A DNA stretch of 64,000 nt. Origin: an uncultured Candidatus Altimarinota bacterium. GTDB taxonomy: Bacteria; Patescibacteriota; Gracilibacteria; BD1-5; UBA6164. The stretch covers positions 62,001 through 126,000 of the forward strand of contig CALDZK010000001.1 in NCBI GenBank assembly GCA_937944145.1. Reading direction: 5' to 3'. The translations under genes and the position numbers were made by a program. Positions 1-9,265 of this stretch are shown here, piece after piece (the stretch's first letter is position 1; each line of letters begins with the position of its first letter). Under the pieces are notes generated by a model, which worked only from the letters and a program-made list of their open reading frames with translations, was not told the origin of the DNA and searched no databases.

Positions 1-117
1 TACATTGATATTTGGTTCAGCAGCGAGTTCTATTGCATTTTTACAGCTACAAAACATCTTGGTCTCTGACTTGATACGTACGTGTATCTCGAGTCAGATT
101 ACTTTTTCATAGGTCAT
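1..117 (-). CDS. gatB: GatB, Asp/Glu-tRNA amidotransferase subunit B (N-terminal fragment)
   Basis: Only the first 39 codons lie in the window; the gene runs off the left edge. The protein begins MTYEKVIGLEIHVRIKSETK and continues KMFCSC, which is the GatB N-terminus (VIGLEIHVQL...TKMFC). The Gly of VIGLEIHV is a TGA codon, so this fragment already shows UGA=Gly. GatB is the tRNA-binding subunit of GatCAB, which converts Glu-tRNA(Gln) or Asp-tRNA(Asn) to the amidated form. The ATG at 117 has no clear Shine-Dalgarno sequence. Confidence 0.85.
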
Positions 118-202
118 TTCTCTCTAAAATATAAACAAGATAATATATATAAAAATATATAGACTTTTATGTTTTTTACAACGTAAAATTCTGTATTTTT
201 TG

Positions 203-230
203 TTTTGATTTTACCTCGAGATATGATAAT
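203..230 (+). promoter_or_regulatory. Candidate promoter of the hibernation factor gene
   Basis: TTTTGA (203-208) and an extended TATGATAAT box ending at 230 are about 16 bases apart, 50 bases before the ATG at 280. Motif match by eye only. Confidence 0.4.
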
Positions 231-279
231 ATATATACATCTCGAAAGAGTCATACTATATACATAATTTAAAAAAGAT

Positions 280-585
280 ATGCAATTACAAACTATCTGT
301 CATGTGGGAAAAGATCTCGAAGTATCAAAAGAAGTCGTAGAAAGAATCGTAGAAGAAAATGTAGGGACAAAACTGGATCACTACCTCAATAAATTCAAAA
401 AAGAAGACGCAACAGGAATGATTGAAGTAAAAGTAGATAAGAATAAAAAGGGAATATTTGACGGTTCTATCCAGGCAAATCTCGATGGAAGTAAATTTCA
501 CTTTTCAAGAGAAGACTACAAGAATATGGATGACCTCATAAACCATCTCTTTGATCATTTCAAAGAAGCACTCAGTGATATGTAA
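280..585 (+). CDS. hpf: Ribosome hibernation promoting factor, short form (HPF/YfiA family)
   Basis: A 101-residue protein with the S30AE/sigma-54 modulation fold pattern: an N-terminal strand, a helix (VSKEVVERIVEENV), the conserved KLDHYLNKF segment, alternating strands, and a final amphipathic helix DDLINHLFDHFKEAL. Length fits the short HPF/RaiA class without the C-terminal dimerisation domain. Family members bind the 30S decoding centre and silence ribosomes during stress. Monocistronic: a promoter precedes it and an intrinsic terminator follows. No Shine-Dalgarno sequence before ATG. It happens to contain no TGA codon. Confidence 0.85.
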   Translation: MQLQTICHVGKDLEVSKEVVERIVEENVGTKLDHYLNKFKKEDATGMIEVKVDKNKKGIFDGSIQANLDGSKFHFSREDYKNMDDLINHLFDHFKEALSDM

Positions 586-607
586 TACTGGAAAACAAAA
601 TAAAAAG

Positions 608-630
608 TCCTAGAAATAGGATTTTTTATT
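608..630 (+). terminator. Intrinsic terminator of hpf
   Basis: TCCTA-GAAA-TAGGA hairpin followed by a T tract, 22 bases after the hpf stop. Confidence 0.7.
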
Positions 631-640
631 TTGACAGTTT

Positions 641-669
641 TTGATTATAGAGTAGTATCATCCTATAAT
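641..669 (+). promoter_or_regulatory. Promoter of the secreted protein gene
   Basis: TTGATT (641-646), a 17-base spacer and a perfect TATAAT (664-669), 19 bases before the ATG at 688. The short leader leaves little room for a Shine-Dalgarno site. Confidence 0.65.
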
Positions 670-687
670 ATATATAATTGTAAAACT

Positions 688-1134
688 ATGAAAAATCTCC
701 CTGAAATAGCACTCGCAACGGTAATATCCCTATGAAGTACTATCCCGTGAAATGCTCAGGAAGTATCTAAAAATACTTCTGATATATCCCATACAACTCA
801 AAGAATCCTTAAAAAAGACTGGTGTAGTAATCTCACAGGACAAGAGCCATGATATAGCGAAGATGTAGCAGCATATCATCAAACTGGAAGGATAGGAACA
901 GCAAAAGATCTAGATGTAGATCCAAAGTACTGTATAAAAGTTCCTGTAGATCTGCGAGGCTCTCAGTGACCGAGACAATGTCATAGGGATAAGGTAGATC
1001 CAAACTCTATGTGGAAATGATTTTATGAAGAAGACCAAAAAAATATATCCTATAGTCTCACTCCAGAAATGCAGGTACAAGAAAAATGTCTCAAAGTAAG
1101 ATACTCTGTTGAGTGACTAATAGGTACTCAGTAA
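688..1134 (+). CDS. Secreted hypothetical protein, 148 aa
   Basis: With TGA=Gly this is one frame from ATG 688 to TAA 1132-1134. It starts with a signal peptide (MKNLPEIALATVISLGSTIP, cleavage plausibly after GNA-Q). The mature part holds four cysteines spread over its length, suggesting disulfides in an exported protein. I do not recognise the family. Seven TGA codons interrupt it under the standard code. It has its own promoter and a shared terminator downstream, so it looks monocistronic. Confidence 0.7.
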
Positions 1135-1142
1135 AAAAACTA

Positions 1143-1172
1143 AAAAAGAATCCTAATTAGGATTCTTTTTTA
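1143..1172. terminator. Bidirectional terminator
   Basis: AAAAAGAATCCTAATTAGGATTCTTTTTT is a near-perfect palindrome with A and T tracts on both sides, between two convergent genes. It overlaps the stop codon of the minus-strand gene. Confidence 0.75.
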
Positions 1173-1560
1173 ATATTTCCATCACCTGCTTGGTTGCTTC
1201 TATAACATTTTTGAATCTATCTGCATGGAGCTGTACTCCTCAGAAGTAACGAGTTACAATCACTATTCCTCACAGAAACTCAACTCGTTTGAGCTCGCGA
1301 AGTATGCACATGCCAGCTCCCTGTTCTCCATCATCGTTTTTTCATTCTACTATCAGTCCATTGGTATCTTTGTATCTATAACTATAGCTATTATGAGTAG
1401 CTTTTCGAAAATAGGGATCTTTTATGAGTTGTTTTATAAATGGCTTGATATCATCTTTTCATCAGATTTTTCATACCACAACGGTATATCTCGACCCTCT
1501 ATCAACGATGATATTTTTCCAGATTTGTATATTTTTTCCTGGAGAGACTCAACTTCACAT
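1153..1560 (-). CDS. IMPACT/YigZ-family protein (UPF0029 domain), 135 aa
   Basis: The frame MGSGVSPGKN... to EILKKNPN-TAG holds the UPF0029 signatures IVDRGSRYTVVV, KATHNSYSYRY, NDDGEQGAGMCILREL and the hallmark VTRYFGGVQLHADRF. Both Gly of DGEQG-like and TRYFGG segments include TGA-coded residues. The family is linked to translation control (IMPACT binds GCN1 in eukaryotes); the role of small bacterial members is unclear. It has only the N-terminal domain, without the C-terminal EF-G-like domain of YigZ. Alone on its strand; stop codon lies inside the shared terminator. Confidence 0.8.
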
Positions 1561-1846
1561 ATCTAGGGAGAATTGATTATCGTTTTGCATTATTTTTAAG
1601 TTATTATGCTTTAGAATGTATCAGTGGGTTTTTTAAGGGGGAGATGAGCCAAACATAAGCTTATAAAACGTTTCCTTTAAATCAGCGAAGTTCGAAACCC
1701 TCGAATTCTTTTGTTACTTTTTGAATAAAAAGTAAATAAAAGTAGTAACTCATTTTAATACAAAGAACTATTTCTTCTCTATATAGAATATTCTCTTTAA
1801 GTGACTTCTAAAGATCCCTCAATAAATACGGGATAACACAATCCCC
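1561..1846. other. Intergenic gap without a supported gene
   Basis: No convincing frame. It contains a palindrome TTACTTTTT-GAAT-AAAAAGTAA (1714-1735). The flanking bases on the minus strand can be read as a short degenerate peptide, but there is no start and stops interrupt it. Confidence 0.5.
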
Positions 1847-2872
1847 CTATTTAAAGAATTTATTCCAAATAACTTTGAGAAGTATACTAATTGCATTGCT
1901 TGATTTTTGACCTTTTCAGAGAGAGTACTCACTATAGCGAATAGTGACGGGAACTTCTCTATAGCTGATTTTTTTCTTGGAAATAATATCAACTATCTCA
2001 CTGGCATGTCCCATACCATCAAGAGTTATTTTTATATGCTCAAGAGAATTACGTGACAGTATACGAAATCCATTGTGCGCATCCGTCAGAGGAATATGAC
2101 TCACAAAAAAAGTAAATACTATTCCGAGTTTCAATATAATCTTCCTGATAAACGGGACTTCCCTAGCTCCTGACTCTCCCAAGAATCTGGAACCCAAAAG
2201 CGCATCTACAGATCCGTCTAGGTATTTCTCAAACTGTTCTATATCAGCTATGTCATGCTGTCCATCTGCGTCAAAACATACTATAAACTCAGATTTCGTA
2301 TATCTACGGACATACTCAAATCCTGTTTCTAGAGCTGCTCACTGACCTCTGTTTTTATAGTGATGGATAACTATTATTTTTTCTCCAAAAGAACTCAGTA
2401 TCTCTCTACTATTGTCATCTGAGCCATCATTTACGACTATGATATTTTTGTATCCTACATCCAGAATAGTCTGAACCGTATTGGCAATTACCGTTCATTC
2501 ATTATACGCTGGAACGACAAATACAAACTTGCCTTTGAGATCTTTTTTTACTGCATTTTGGAGTGCTATTTCTCTGACAAGTTTCGTTACGTCTTCTCTT
2601 CCTGACTCTACTTTTGAGAGAAGTAGAAGAGAAAAATACAGGAGAAATATAATCGAACTATAGACCAAAACATCAGCTCATCTCTGAATTCAAAAGAGTC
2701 TCCCCACACTATCAAGTACTCCTGGGAAAAATGTGAATACCAAAAGTCCTGCTCCAATAGCAATAAAAACAAAAAAATGAAGCGCATTAAACTTCTCTCT
2801 TCTGGCTACATCAAGTGCCAAAACAAAAATCAACACTCATGATATGATGAAAAATACTTCCAGTAAGTTCAA
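1847..2872 (-). CDS. DUF2304 membrane domain fused to family 2 glycosyltransferase
   Basis: About 341 residues. The first ~110 residues hold three hydrophobic helices and a cytoplasmic coil (KVESGREDVTKLVREIALQ), matching DUF2304. The rest is a GT2 domain: FVFVVPAYNEGTVI at its start, VVNDGSDD, the metal-binding FDADGQHD, ALLGSRF, and C-terminal YSLGKGQKSSNAI. Family members move sugars from nucleotide-sugars or dolichol/undecaprenyl-type donors. DUF2304 is usually encoded as a separate neighbour of GT2 genes; here both are one frame. No ATG is available after the upstream TAA, so TTG at 2872 is my best start; the start is uncertain. Stop is TAG 1847-1849. Confidence 0.75.
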
Positions 2873-2987
2873 AGCTACAAAGAGTTACAAGTTAATGATT
2901 GATTATGATTGTAGGAAAAGAGAGGAAGAAGTAAAGGTCAGAAAAAAGAAAGGTTTCGTCCTTCCTTTTATATTACCAAAACAAATA

Positions 2988-4058
2988 TTATACACTTCCA
3001 AAGACTCATTCCAACTCAGATATTAATACCTCCCATACAACATCATTATCTATATTACGCATCTTTTCTGCTGAGTATAAATCATTTAGATACTGAGAAA
3101 TTTTTTGAGGTTCAGATGATATGATTTTCTTAATATATTCTCTATGGGCAGGTTTTACGTAAGACCTGTAAGAGAAGACCCTATTTACAATATCCCATCC
3201 TATAGGTGACTCTAATAAATTAATAAATTTTATATACGCATCATCATCTGAGTTATTAATAATATCTTCTTTGAAACGCGAGTTACTATTAAATATAATC
3301 TGAGCTATTTTTCTCTCCCCATAAACATGTAATAAGTTATGCTCTATTTTTCATTCTCTTATTTCGTGAACATTTTCATAGACAGAAATTAAATCTAATA
3401 ATTCCTGTAAACGTTTAAGGAAGTGTTTCAAATACTCACTACTCTGAGGCTCCATGAATTCACCAGATCTCTCTACATATACTATCTCCACCTCTCATCC
3501 ATTCTGTTCTGCCATAGTTGGATCATCCACAGCATAAGGATTTATCATATCTATAGGATTTTCGAAGAAGTAATTTATAGTACTTCATAGATCATACTTC
3601 CTAAGCCTTCTTATATATTCTTTTATTTTACTTATTTTCACGTCATAACTAACTCTGTCTGTTTTTTCATAAATAAAATCAAGAAAAGAGCCTAAGAAGT
3701 CCTCATCATATCAAGGCAAGTCATGAAGAGGTCATGAAGTGTAGTGTGTAAATATTTTTGTATTTATAGTCTCTACATAAGATGCTACTATAGTATCTAT
3801 TTCTGTTCTTCAATCTTTTCAAATATACTTATTATATACTTCCTCTAAATCATGATAATTGTATACTTTATATTGAGTTGTTTTTTTTCATTGATTTTCA
3901 GAAATTGTCACTTGGTAATATTTTTGATTTTCTGCATCAGTAGACTCTATTATCTCGGATCATTCTTTCTGAAATTTATTGACTACATCAATAATTCTTT
4001 GAAACATATCAGCTTTTCTTCAAGGTCATGATATGATTTGATCATTTAGCTTATTCAT
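2988..4058 (-). CDS. Hypothetical protein, 356 aa
   Basis: One frame from ATG 4058 (MNKLNDQIISGPGRKADMFQ) to TAA 2988-2990, with about a dozen TGA codons read as Gly. No signal peptide or membrane helix. It is rich in acidic, Lys, Tyr and Asn residues and looks globular and cytosolic. A helical region DLEEVYNKYIGKDGRTEIDT lies near residue 80. I do not recognise a domain. It sits between the glycosyltransferase and recG on the same strand. Confidence 0.65.
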
Positions 4059-4114
4059 ATAAATACTTAAAAGTAAAATTTTAAATAATTTAAGTATTTA
4101 TAGAAAAATGTCAA

Positions 4115-6121
4115 CTACCTCTCTTCAAACATCTCCTCTATATCCTCACGTATCTGACTCACCAACTGGAGATCAGTCATATCTGCAATTTTGAGATCTG
4201 GGAGTCCCGACTGACGGACTCCATAGACTTCCCCTGGACCACGTATCTCGAGATCAATTTCTGAGAGCTCAAATCCATTATTGGTTTGTTCCATCGCTTT
4301 GAGTCTATCAGTTGGCTGACCAGTAGTTGGGAATAGATAACAATAGGACTGATACTCTCCTCTCCCTACACGACCACGGAACTGATGAAGTTGCGAGAGT
4401 CAAAATCTCTCAGCTCACTCTATACACATAATAGTTGCGTTGGGAACATCTACTCCGACTTCTACTACTGAAGTACTCGAGAGAACTTGTATTTTATTTT
4501 CTGAAAAGTCTTTCATTATCTGTTCCTTTTCTTTTGCTTTCATCTTTCAGTGGAGCAATCCTACTTGAAATCACTGAAATATACTCACGAGTGATTCATA
4601 GGTACTCATAGCATTTGCCAGATCTATCTTTTCAGACTCTTCTACGAGAGGAGATATCCAAAAGACTTGTCTTCCCTTCTCTAGCTCATTTCTTACAAAT
4701 CTCTCGATCTCTTGCCTCTGTGTATCGTTTTTTGCGACTTTTGTATATATTTCCTTTCTTCACTTTGGATACTCAGAGATGATAGACAGATCCTGATCTC
4801 CGTAGAGAGTCAGTGCCAGTGTACGAGGAATAGGAGTAGCTGTCATATTGAGGTTATGTGGAACTAGATGGTTCTTATTTCCCCATCCTCACTCCAGTAC
4901 TTCACGTTGCTTCACTCCAAATCTATGCTGTTCATCGATGATCACAAATCCAAGGTTTGAAAAATATACATCCTCCTGTACCAGTGCGTGTGTTCCGATA
5001 ATCACATCTACATGTCCTGCCTTGAGTTCTTGCTTTATGTCTTTTTTTTGTTTTGCCGTCGTGCTCCCAACCAGTAAATGAGAAGTAAGCTGAAACTCGA
5101 TCAGCAGTTTTTGCGTGGATATAAAGTGTTGCCTAGCCAATATCTCTGTTGGGGCCATAATGGCTACTTGGATCTTTTGTCCCAGTTTTTCACTGACCTT
5201 TATGGAATGAATAATCGCAATGAGCGAAACTATAGTCTTCCCTGTACCGACATCTCACTCTAGGAGACGTTGCATCGAGTGAGATTTTTCCATATCTTTG
5301 AGTACTTGAAACAATGCGACTTTTTGTCCTCATGTCAGTTCAAAAGGTATATGAGACATGATCTCTTTTACGAGCTCTGCATCCAGTGGCATAGCAAAAG
5401 ATTTTCACTCAGATTCATCAAATTTTTTATGTTTTGATGATATCGCTTGATAGTTTATATGATAGAGCTCTTCGTATGCGAGTCTGTATTGTGCAAGATC
5501 TATATCATTAGAATTTTTGGGAAAATGAATCTTGTGAAACGCTTCTTTGCGAGAAATAAACTTGTATTTTTTGAGTATTGCTTCTGGAAGTGTTTCTGGA
5601 ATCTCAGAGATATATTTTTCGAGATTTCACATCTTTGACTCTATCCATCTTCCTGGAATATAGTTCATATCAGAGTATATTGGTACTATAGAGCCTCATA
5701 TTTTGGAGAGATCTGTTTCTACCTCTGGGGAGTTAAAAGTAACTTTTCCATAGTTATATTTCACCTTTCCTGAGAGAATAACTTTTTTTGATTTGTATGC
5801 CCCGAGTTGTGATGCGAGGTATTTACGGTTAAACCATACAGCCTCAGCCAGAAATCCATTTTTATCTTCTATAACTGCCTTACTCAGCAGCTTATTTCCA
5901 CTGGTTCTGGTGGTATCTATAGAGAGAAGAGTTACGAGAATTGTATTTTTTTCTTTGAGGTTCACAAGTGAAAAACTATCGAGTACCTCCGTTCTGTCCT
6001 CGAAATCACGTGGAAAAAACAGGAGCATATCAGCAACTGTCTTTATACCTCATTTCTCGAGAGCCTTGATATAATTATCCGTTGTGCGAAGCAGTGATTT
6101 TGTAAGTGGTGTTGTGAGCAA
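4115..6121 (-). CDS. recG: RecG, ATP-dependent DNA branch-migration helicase
   Basis: 668 residues, close to the usual length. The N-terminal wedge/OB region has [19 protein letters not shown]. Walker A is EGDVGTGKT (first Gly from TGA), followed by [11 protein letters not shown], the helicase box [12 protein letters not shown] typical of RecG, and a C-terminal helicase lobe. RecG reverses stalled replication forks and processes Holliday junctions. No ATG fits; I chose TTG at 6121 because GAGGT lies about six bases upstream and the protein then starts directly at the conserved region. Stop TAG 4115-4117. Confidence 0.9.
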
Positions 6122-6462
6122 AATACCTCAGTTACTTGTGTATATGAATAGTATATAGAAAAGATTTTCAATATCAAAAAAGAGCAACTGATAAATATCA
6201 GTTGCTTAGTTGCGGGATACTTTAGTCATCCAAAGGAGACTAAATTAACAGATATGGAAAGAGCGAGCATTATAGCAAACACTATTGTTGTTATGGTCAG
6301 AACAATTATAAAAAAACTGTTCGCAAACATAGAAGACTGTAGATCACTTATATTATAGATTTGCTCATCTCTTTGAGCATCCCTCCTGTTAAGGGTTACA
6401 CCTCCAAAAAAGATAGTTAGAACCATCCATATCCACCACATTTCACCAATAAATTTCATCAC
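6043..6462 (-). CDS. Small two-helix membrane protein with an ambiguous stop
   Basis: ATG 6462 opens a frame MMKFIGEMWWIWMVLTIFFG with two hydrophobic helices (about residues 8-22 and 48-74) and a polar loop NRRDAQRDEQIYN. The first in-frame terminator is TGA at 6223-6225, just before a perfect terminator hairpin. If UGA is Gly, the frame reads on through the hairpin and out of frame over the recG start to TAA at 6043 (139 residues). If that TGA ends the protein it is 78 residues. The second reading fits the terminator; the first fits the code. Confidence 0.5.
6174..6205 (-). terminator. Intrinsic terminator-like hairpin upstream of recG
   Basis: GCAACTGATA-AA-TATCAGTTGC perfect inverted repeat followed, on the minus strand, by TCTTTTTT. 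It would end transcription coming from the small membrane ORF. Confidence 0.65.
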
Positions 6463-6535
6463 AAAACTCCTTTCTAAAGTTTGTCTAAAATATTTTAGGC
6501 AAGATTACAATAATACTTAATTAAAATAAGTCAAC

Positions 6536-7861
6536 TTATACTACCCCCTTCTCAAATTCCCCTCCAAGAGTTTCTGTAATTTCCTTGGCATCAGAGAGAC
6601 CGTTGAATATACAGGTAGTTGCTCATGGTGATGGAGTCACGTTGAACTTTATATTTCCAGCTGAGAGTTTTGCTTCTCAGAGACTGAGTGGTTTTTTTGC
6701 CGATGTATCAACTATCTGTGGTCTGACACCTCCTTGTCATTTTGCGAGTTTTACATCAGAGTACTTGAGTGATGGGATGATCTTTTGAGCCTCTCTCCAA
6801 AAATAATAATTTCCAACTCATGGTATCTGAAATACCACGTTATGTTTAAACGCGTACAGTGCAAACTTGAGATCTGACATGATTTTTAAGTAAGCAATCA
6901 GTGATTTAAAAACTGGTGGAAGAGTCACAAAAAAATCAAAAACTGTTTTGTATCTATGTCTCTCAAGCATAAACACCATTCTTGTAGTTGGTCAAAAGCG
7001 AGTTCTATTTGGATCAAGTATATCTGGGTCTCAGTGTACTGCAGAAAACGGGAGGTCTGGGTCCTGAACCGTATATATCTTTGTGTCTATATACTTTGGA
7101 GTGTAATAAAAATTTCCAGCAACACAGAGAAGAGATAAGTGTTTTGCTTCTTTTACTTCTGCTTTTTTTGCAAAATACATACTATGAGCTCCCGCACATA
7201 CTGATACAAATTTTGCTTTCATCTCACCATCACTAGTTTGCACTCTGTATATTTCCCCATCCTTTGTTATGTCTACTACCTTCGTCCCAAAATGAGTCTC
7301 ATACTCTTTATTTGGATCATTTTTCGCTATACCTTGTCCGTCCTTTACGAGACTCTGAGCTAAGAGACTATAGTTCACAGTAATACCATCTGGGTTATAG
7401 AGTCCCATGATTCTTTCTCACTGCTTTCTATCTTTAAACACATTGGGTTCTTTTTCTCTGAGCGCTTCTCACTCAAGTTTTTCGAGTGTGGGAAAGAGTC
7501 CTCTAAATTCTTCAAACCTCTTTTCTAAAAATTCGCATTCTTGCTGTCCTATTCCCATAACCATCTTTGGTCATTGTAAAAATAGCTTTGGATCTGATTT
7601 CTCTGTGACGTAAGCCCTGGTATAACCTGATTTGAGTTTTACTGACTTTGCTTTTTCTAGATCGTAGTTCGTTTCTATATCTCATTCATGGAGAGTCTGA
7701 GAGTTGTTTGTTGGCATAGAATTTATCATTCCTGCCTGAGATTCTTTTTCTAAAAGAGCGACCCTAGAAAGATCACTATGCTTGGCAAAACTATAAAACT
7801 GAGCAGCACCAGACACCCCTGAACCAATGATTATAACATCATATATCTTACTTGAGTCCAT
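6536..7861 (-). CDS. mqo: Malate:quinone oxidoreductase-like FAD enzyme
   Basis: 441 residues. The N-terminus has the FAD-binding GxGxxG fold YDVIIIGSGVSGAAQFYS, then EKESQAGMINS and NNSQTLHEGDIETNY, a block I know as diagnostic for malate:quinone oxidoreductase (NNSQTLHFGDIETNY in epsilonproteobacterial Mqo). C-terminal blocks GGVRPQIVD and TPSPGATTCIFNGL (Gly from TGA) also fit. The known family oxidises malate to oxaloacetate and passes electrons to quinone at the membrane. It is somewhat shorter than typical Mqo. No TCA-cycle or respiratory neighbours are visible, so the true substrate and acceptor are open. Confidence 0.8.
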
Positions 7862-7943
7862 ATGTTTAAAAAAATTATATAATAATTTACTTATAATATA
7901 TTATTGATAATATAGAAAAAACCTAACCCAAGCTCAAAAAATC

Positions 7944-8681
7944 ATGCAAGATATATTTCAAAAATATAATCTCGAACTCTCTGATTTAGAACTCAAAAAG
8001 TTTGAAAGATTCCTAGAAGTATTTATAGAGAAAAATTCTCAGATAAACCTCTCTGCTATTCGCCAAGAAAACGATATCATAGAAAAACATTTTGTAGATA
8101 GTATTATGCTTTGTGTATTTTTAGATTTTAAAACCCCTCCCAACCTCTCCTTATCAACAGGAGGAGAAGACACATCTCCTACAACAAAAGTAGTCGACAT
8201 GTGAACTGGATGAGGTTTTCCAGGAATTCCTCTGGCAATTGTAAACGCTGATGTAGAGTTTACACTGATAGATTCAGTATGAAAAAAAGTAAAGTGTGTA
8301 TGAGAGTTCGCAGATACTCTATGATTAAAAAATGTATCTATTCTACATGTAAGAGCCGAGGATATAGGACAAGACCCAACTCACAGAGAACAATATGATT
8401 TTGTTACTTCAAGAGCCACAGCGTATTTCCCTACTCTGCTTGAGTACACTATTCCTCTCTTAAAAATAGGAGGAGTATTTGCAGCCTATAAACTGGATGA
8501 CAAAGAAGAACTCAAAACAACCAAAAAAGCACTCCATAGACTCGGAGCAAAGATCCTCAAAGTCAAAAACTATACCCTTGCTGACCAAAAAAGAACTATC
8601 GTTCTCATCGAAAAAACAGCAAAAACACATACAAAATATCCTCGAAAAGTTTGAATACCTCTTAAAGACCCAATAGTATAA
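7944..8681 (+). CDS. rsmG: RsmG (GidB), 16S rRNA m7G527 methyltransferase
   Basis: 245 residues. The SAM-binding loop reads VVDMGTGGGFPGIPLAI, where two glycines are TGA codons, matching DVGTGAGFPGIPL of RsmG. VTSRATAYFPTLLEY and the C-terminal RKVGIPLKDPI are also family signatures; the conserved Arg of the last block is CGA, which argues that CGA still means Arg here. It modifies N7 of G527 in 16S rRNA. No Shine-Dalgarno site. Its TAA overlaps the ATG of tsaC (TAATG), so the two are translationally coupled. Confidence 0.92.
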
Positions 8682-9238
8682 TGATATATATCATCCCCAC
8701 AGATACCTGTTTTGGTATAGCTTGCAAATTTAGCGACAAAAAAAACTATCACAAAATCTATAAAATCAAAAAAAGAGACACAAAAAAACCTCTTGCTATA
8801 CTCGTCCAAGATATAAAGTGGTTAGAAGATAATACAGAACTCACTCCTAATCAGATCCAGTATCTAAAAAAATATGAGAGACCTTTTACTGTTTTAACTC
8901 AGTGTCCTCATATACAAGTGTATCTCGGTTTTGAAGATGAAGAAGGTATGTATGAAAACAATGAAATATATAAACAAATAGGTTTTCGTGTAGCTCACAA
9001 TGATATCCAAGATGATCTCGTAAGATCCAATGGCCCTCTCTGGCTCACCTCTGCAAATCTCAGTGGAAAACCCGAACTCTATAACAACGATCACATACAA
9101 GAACAATTTCAATACTATATAGACAATAACATTATCGAAGTCCTCTGACACGAAGAACTTGATTCAGATATACAACCCAGTGATGTATTTGGTTTTGAGT
9201 GAGAAACTACCAAGCAGATTTTTGTCAGACAGAATTAA
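8681..9238 (+). CDS. tsaC: TsaC/YrdC-family threonylcarbamoyl-AMP synthase
   Basis: 185 residues starting MIYIIPTDTCFGIACKF, the YrdC/Sua5 start with the conserved PTDT-GL element. KKRDTKKPLAILV and LWLTSANLSG match the substrate-binding KxR and SANxSG motifs. The enzyme makes threonylcarbamoyl-AMP from Thr, bicarbonate and ATP for the t6A37 tRNA modification. It has only the TsaC domain, no Sua5 C-terminal domain. Start overlaps the rsmG stop. Stop TAA 9236-9238, directly before a bidirectional terminator. Confidence 0.88.
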
Positions 9239-9239
9239 T

Positions 9240-9265
9240 AAAAAGAACTCATATGAGTTCTTTTT
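9240..9265. terminator. Bidirectional terminator
   Basis: AAAAAGAACTCATATGAGTTCTTTTT palindrome between the convergent tsaC and the 582-residue gene. Confidence 0.75.

Noticed and set aside
1225-1566. Plus-strand ORF of 113 aa
   Set aside because: It is the antisense of the IMPACT-family gene; the minus frame carries the conserved family motifs.
1561-1846. Minus-strand peptide near 1640-1760
   Set aside because: No start codon, interrupted by TAA/TAG, and the palindrome suggests a noncoding element.
8681-9238. Reassignment of CGA to Trp
   Set aside because: CGA encodes a conserved Arg in RsmG (RKVGIPLKDP), so at least this codon appears to be Arg in this genome.
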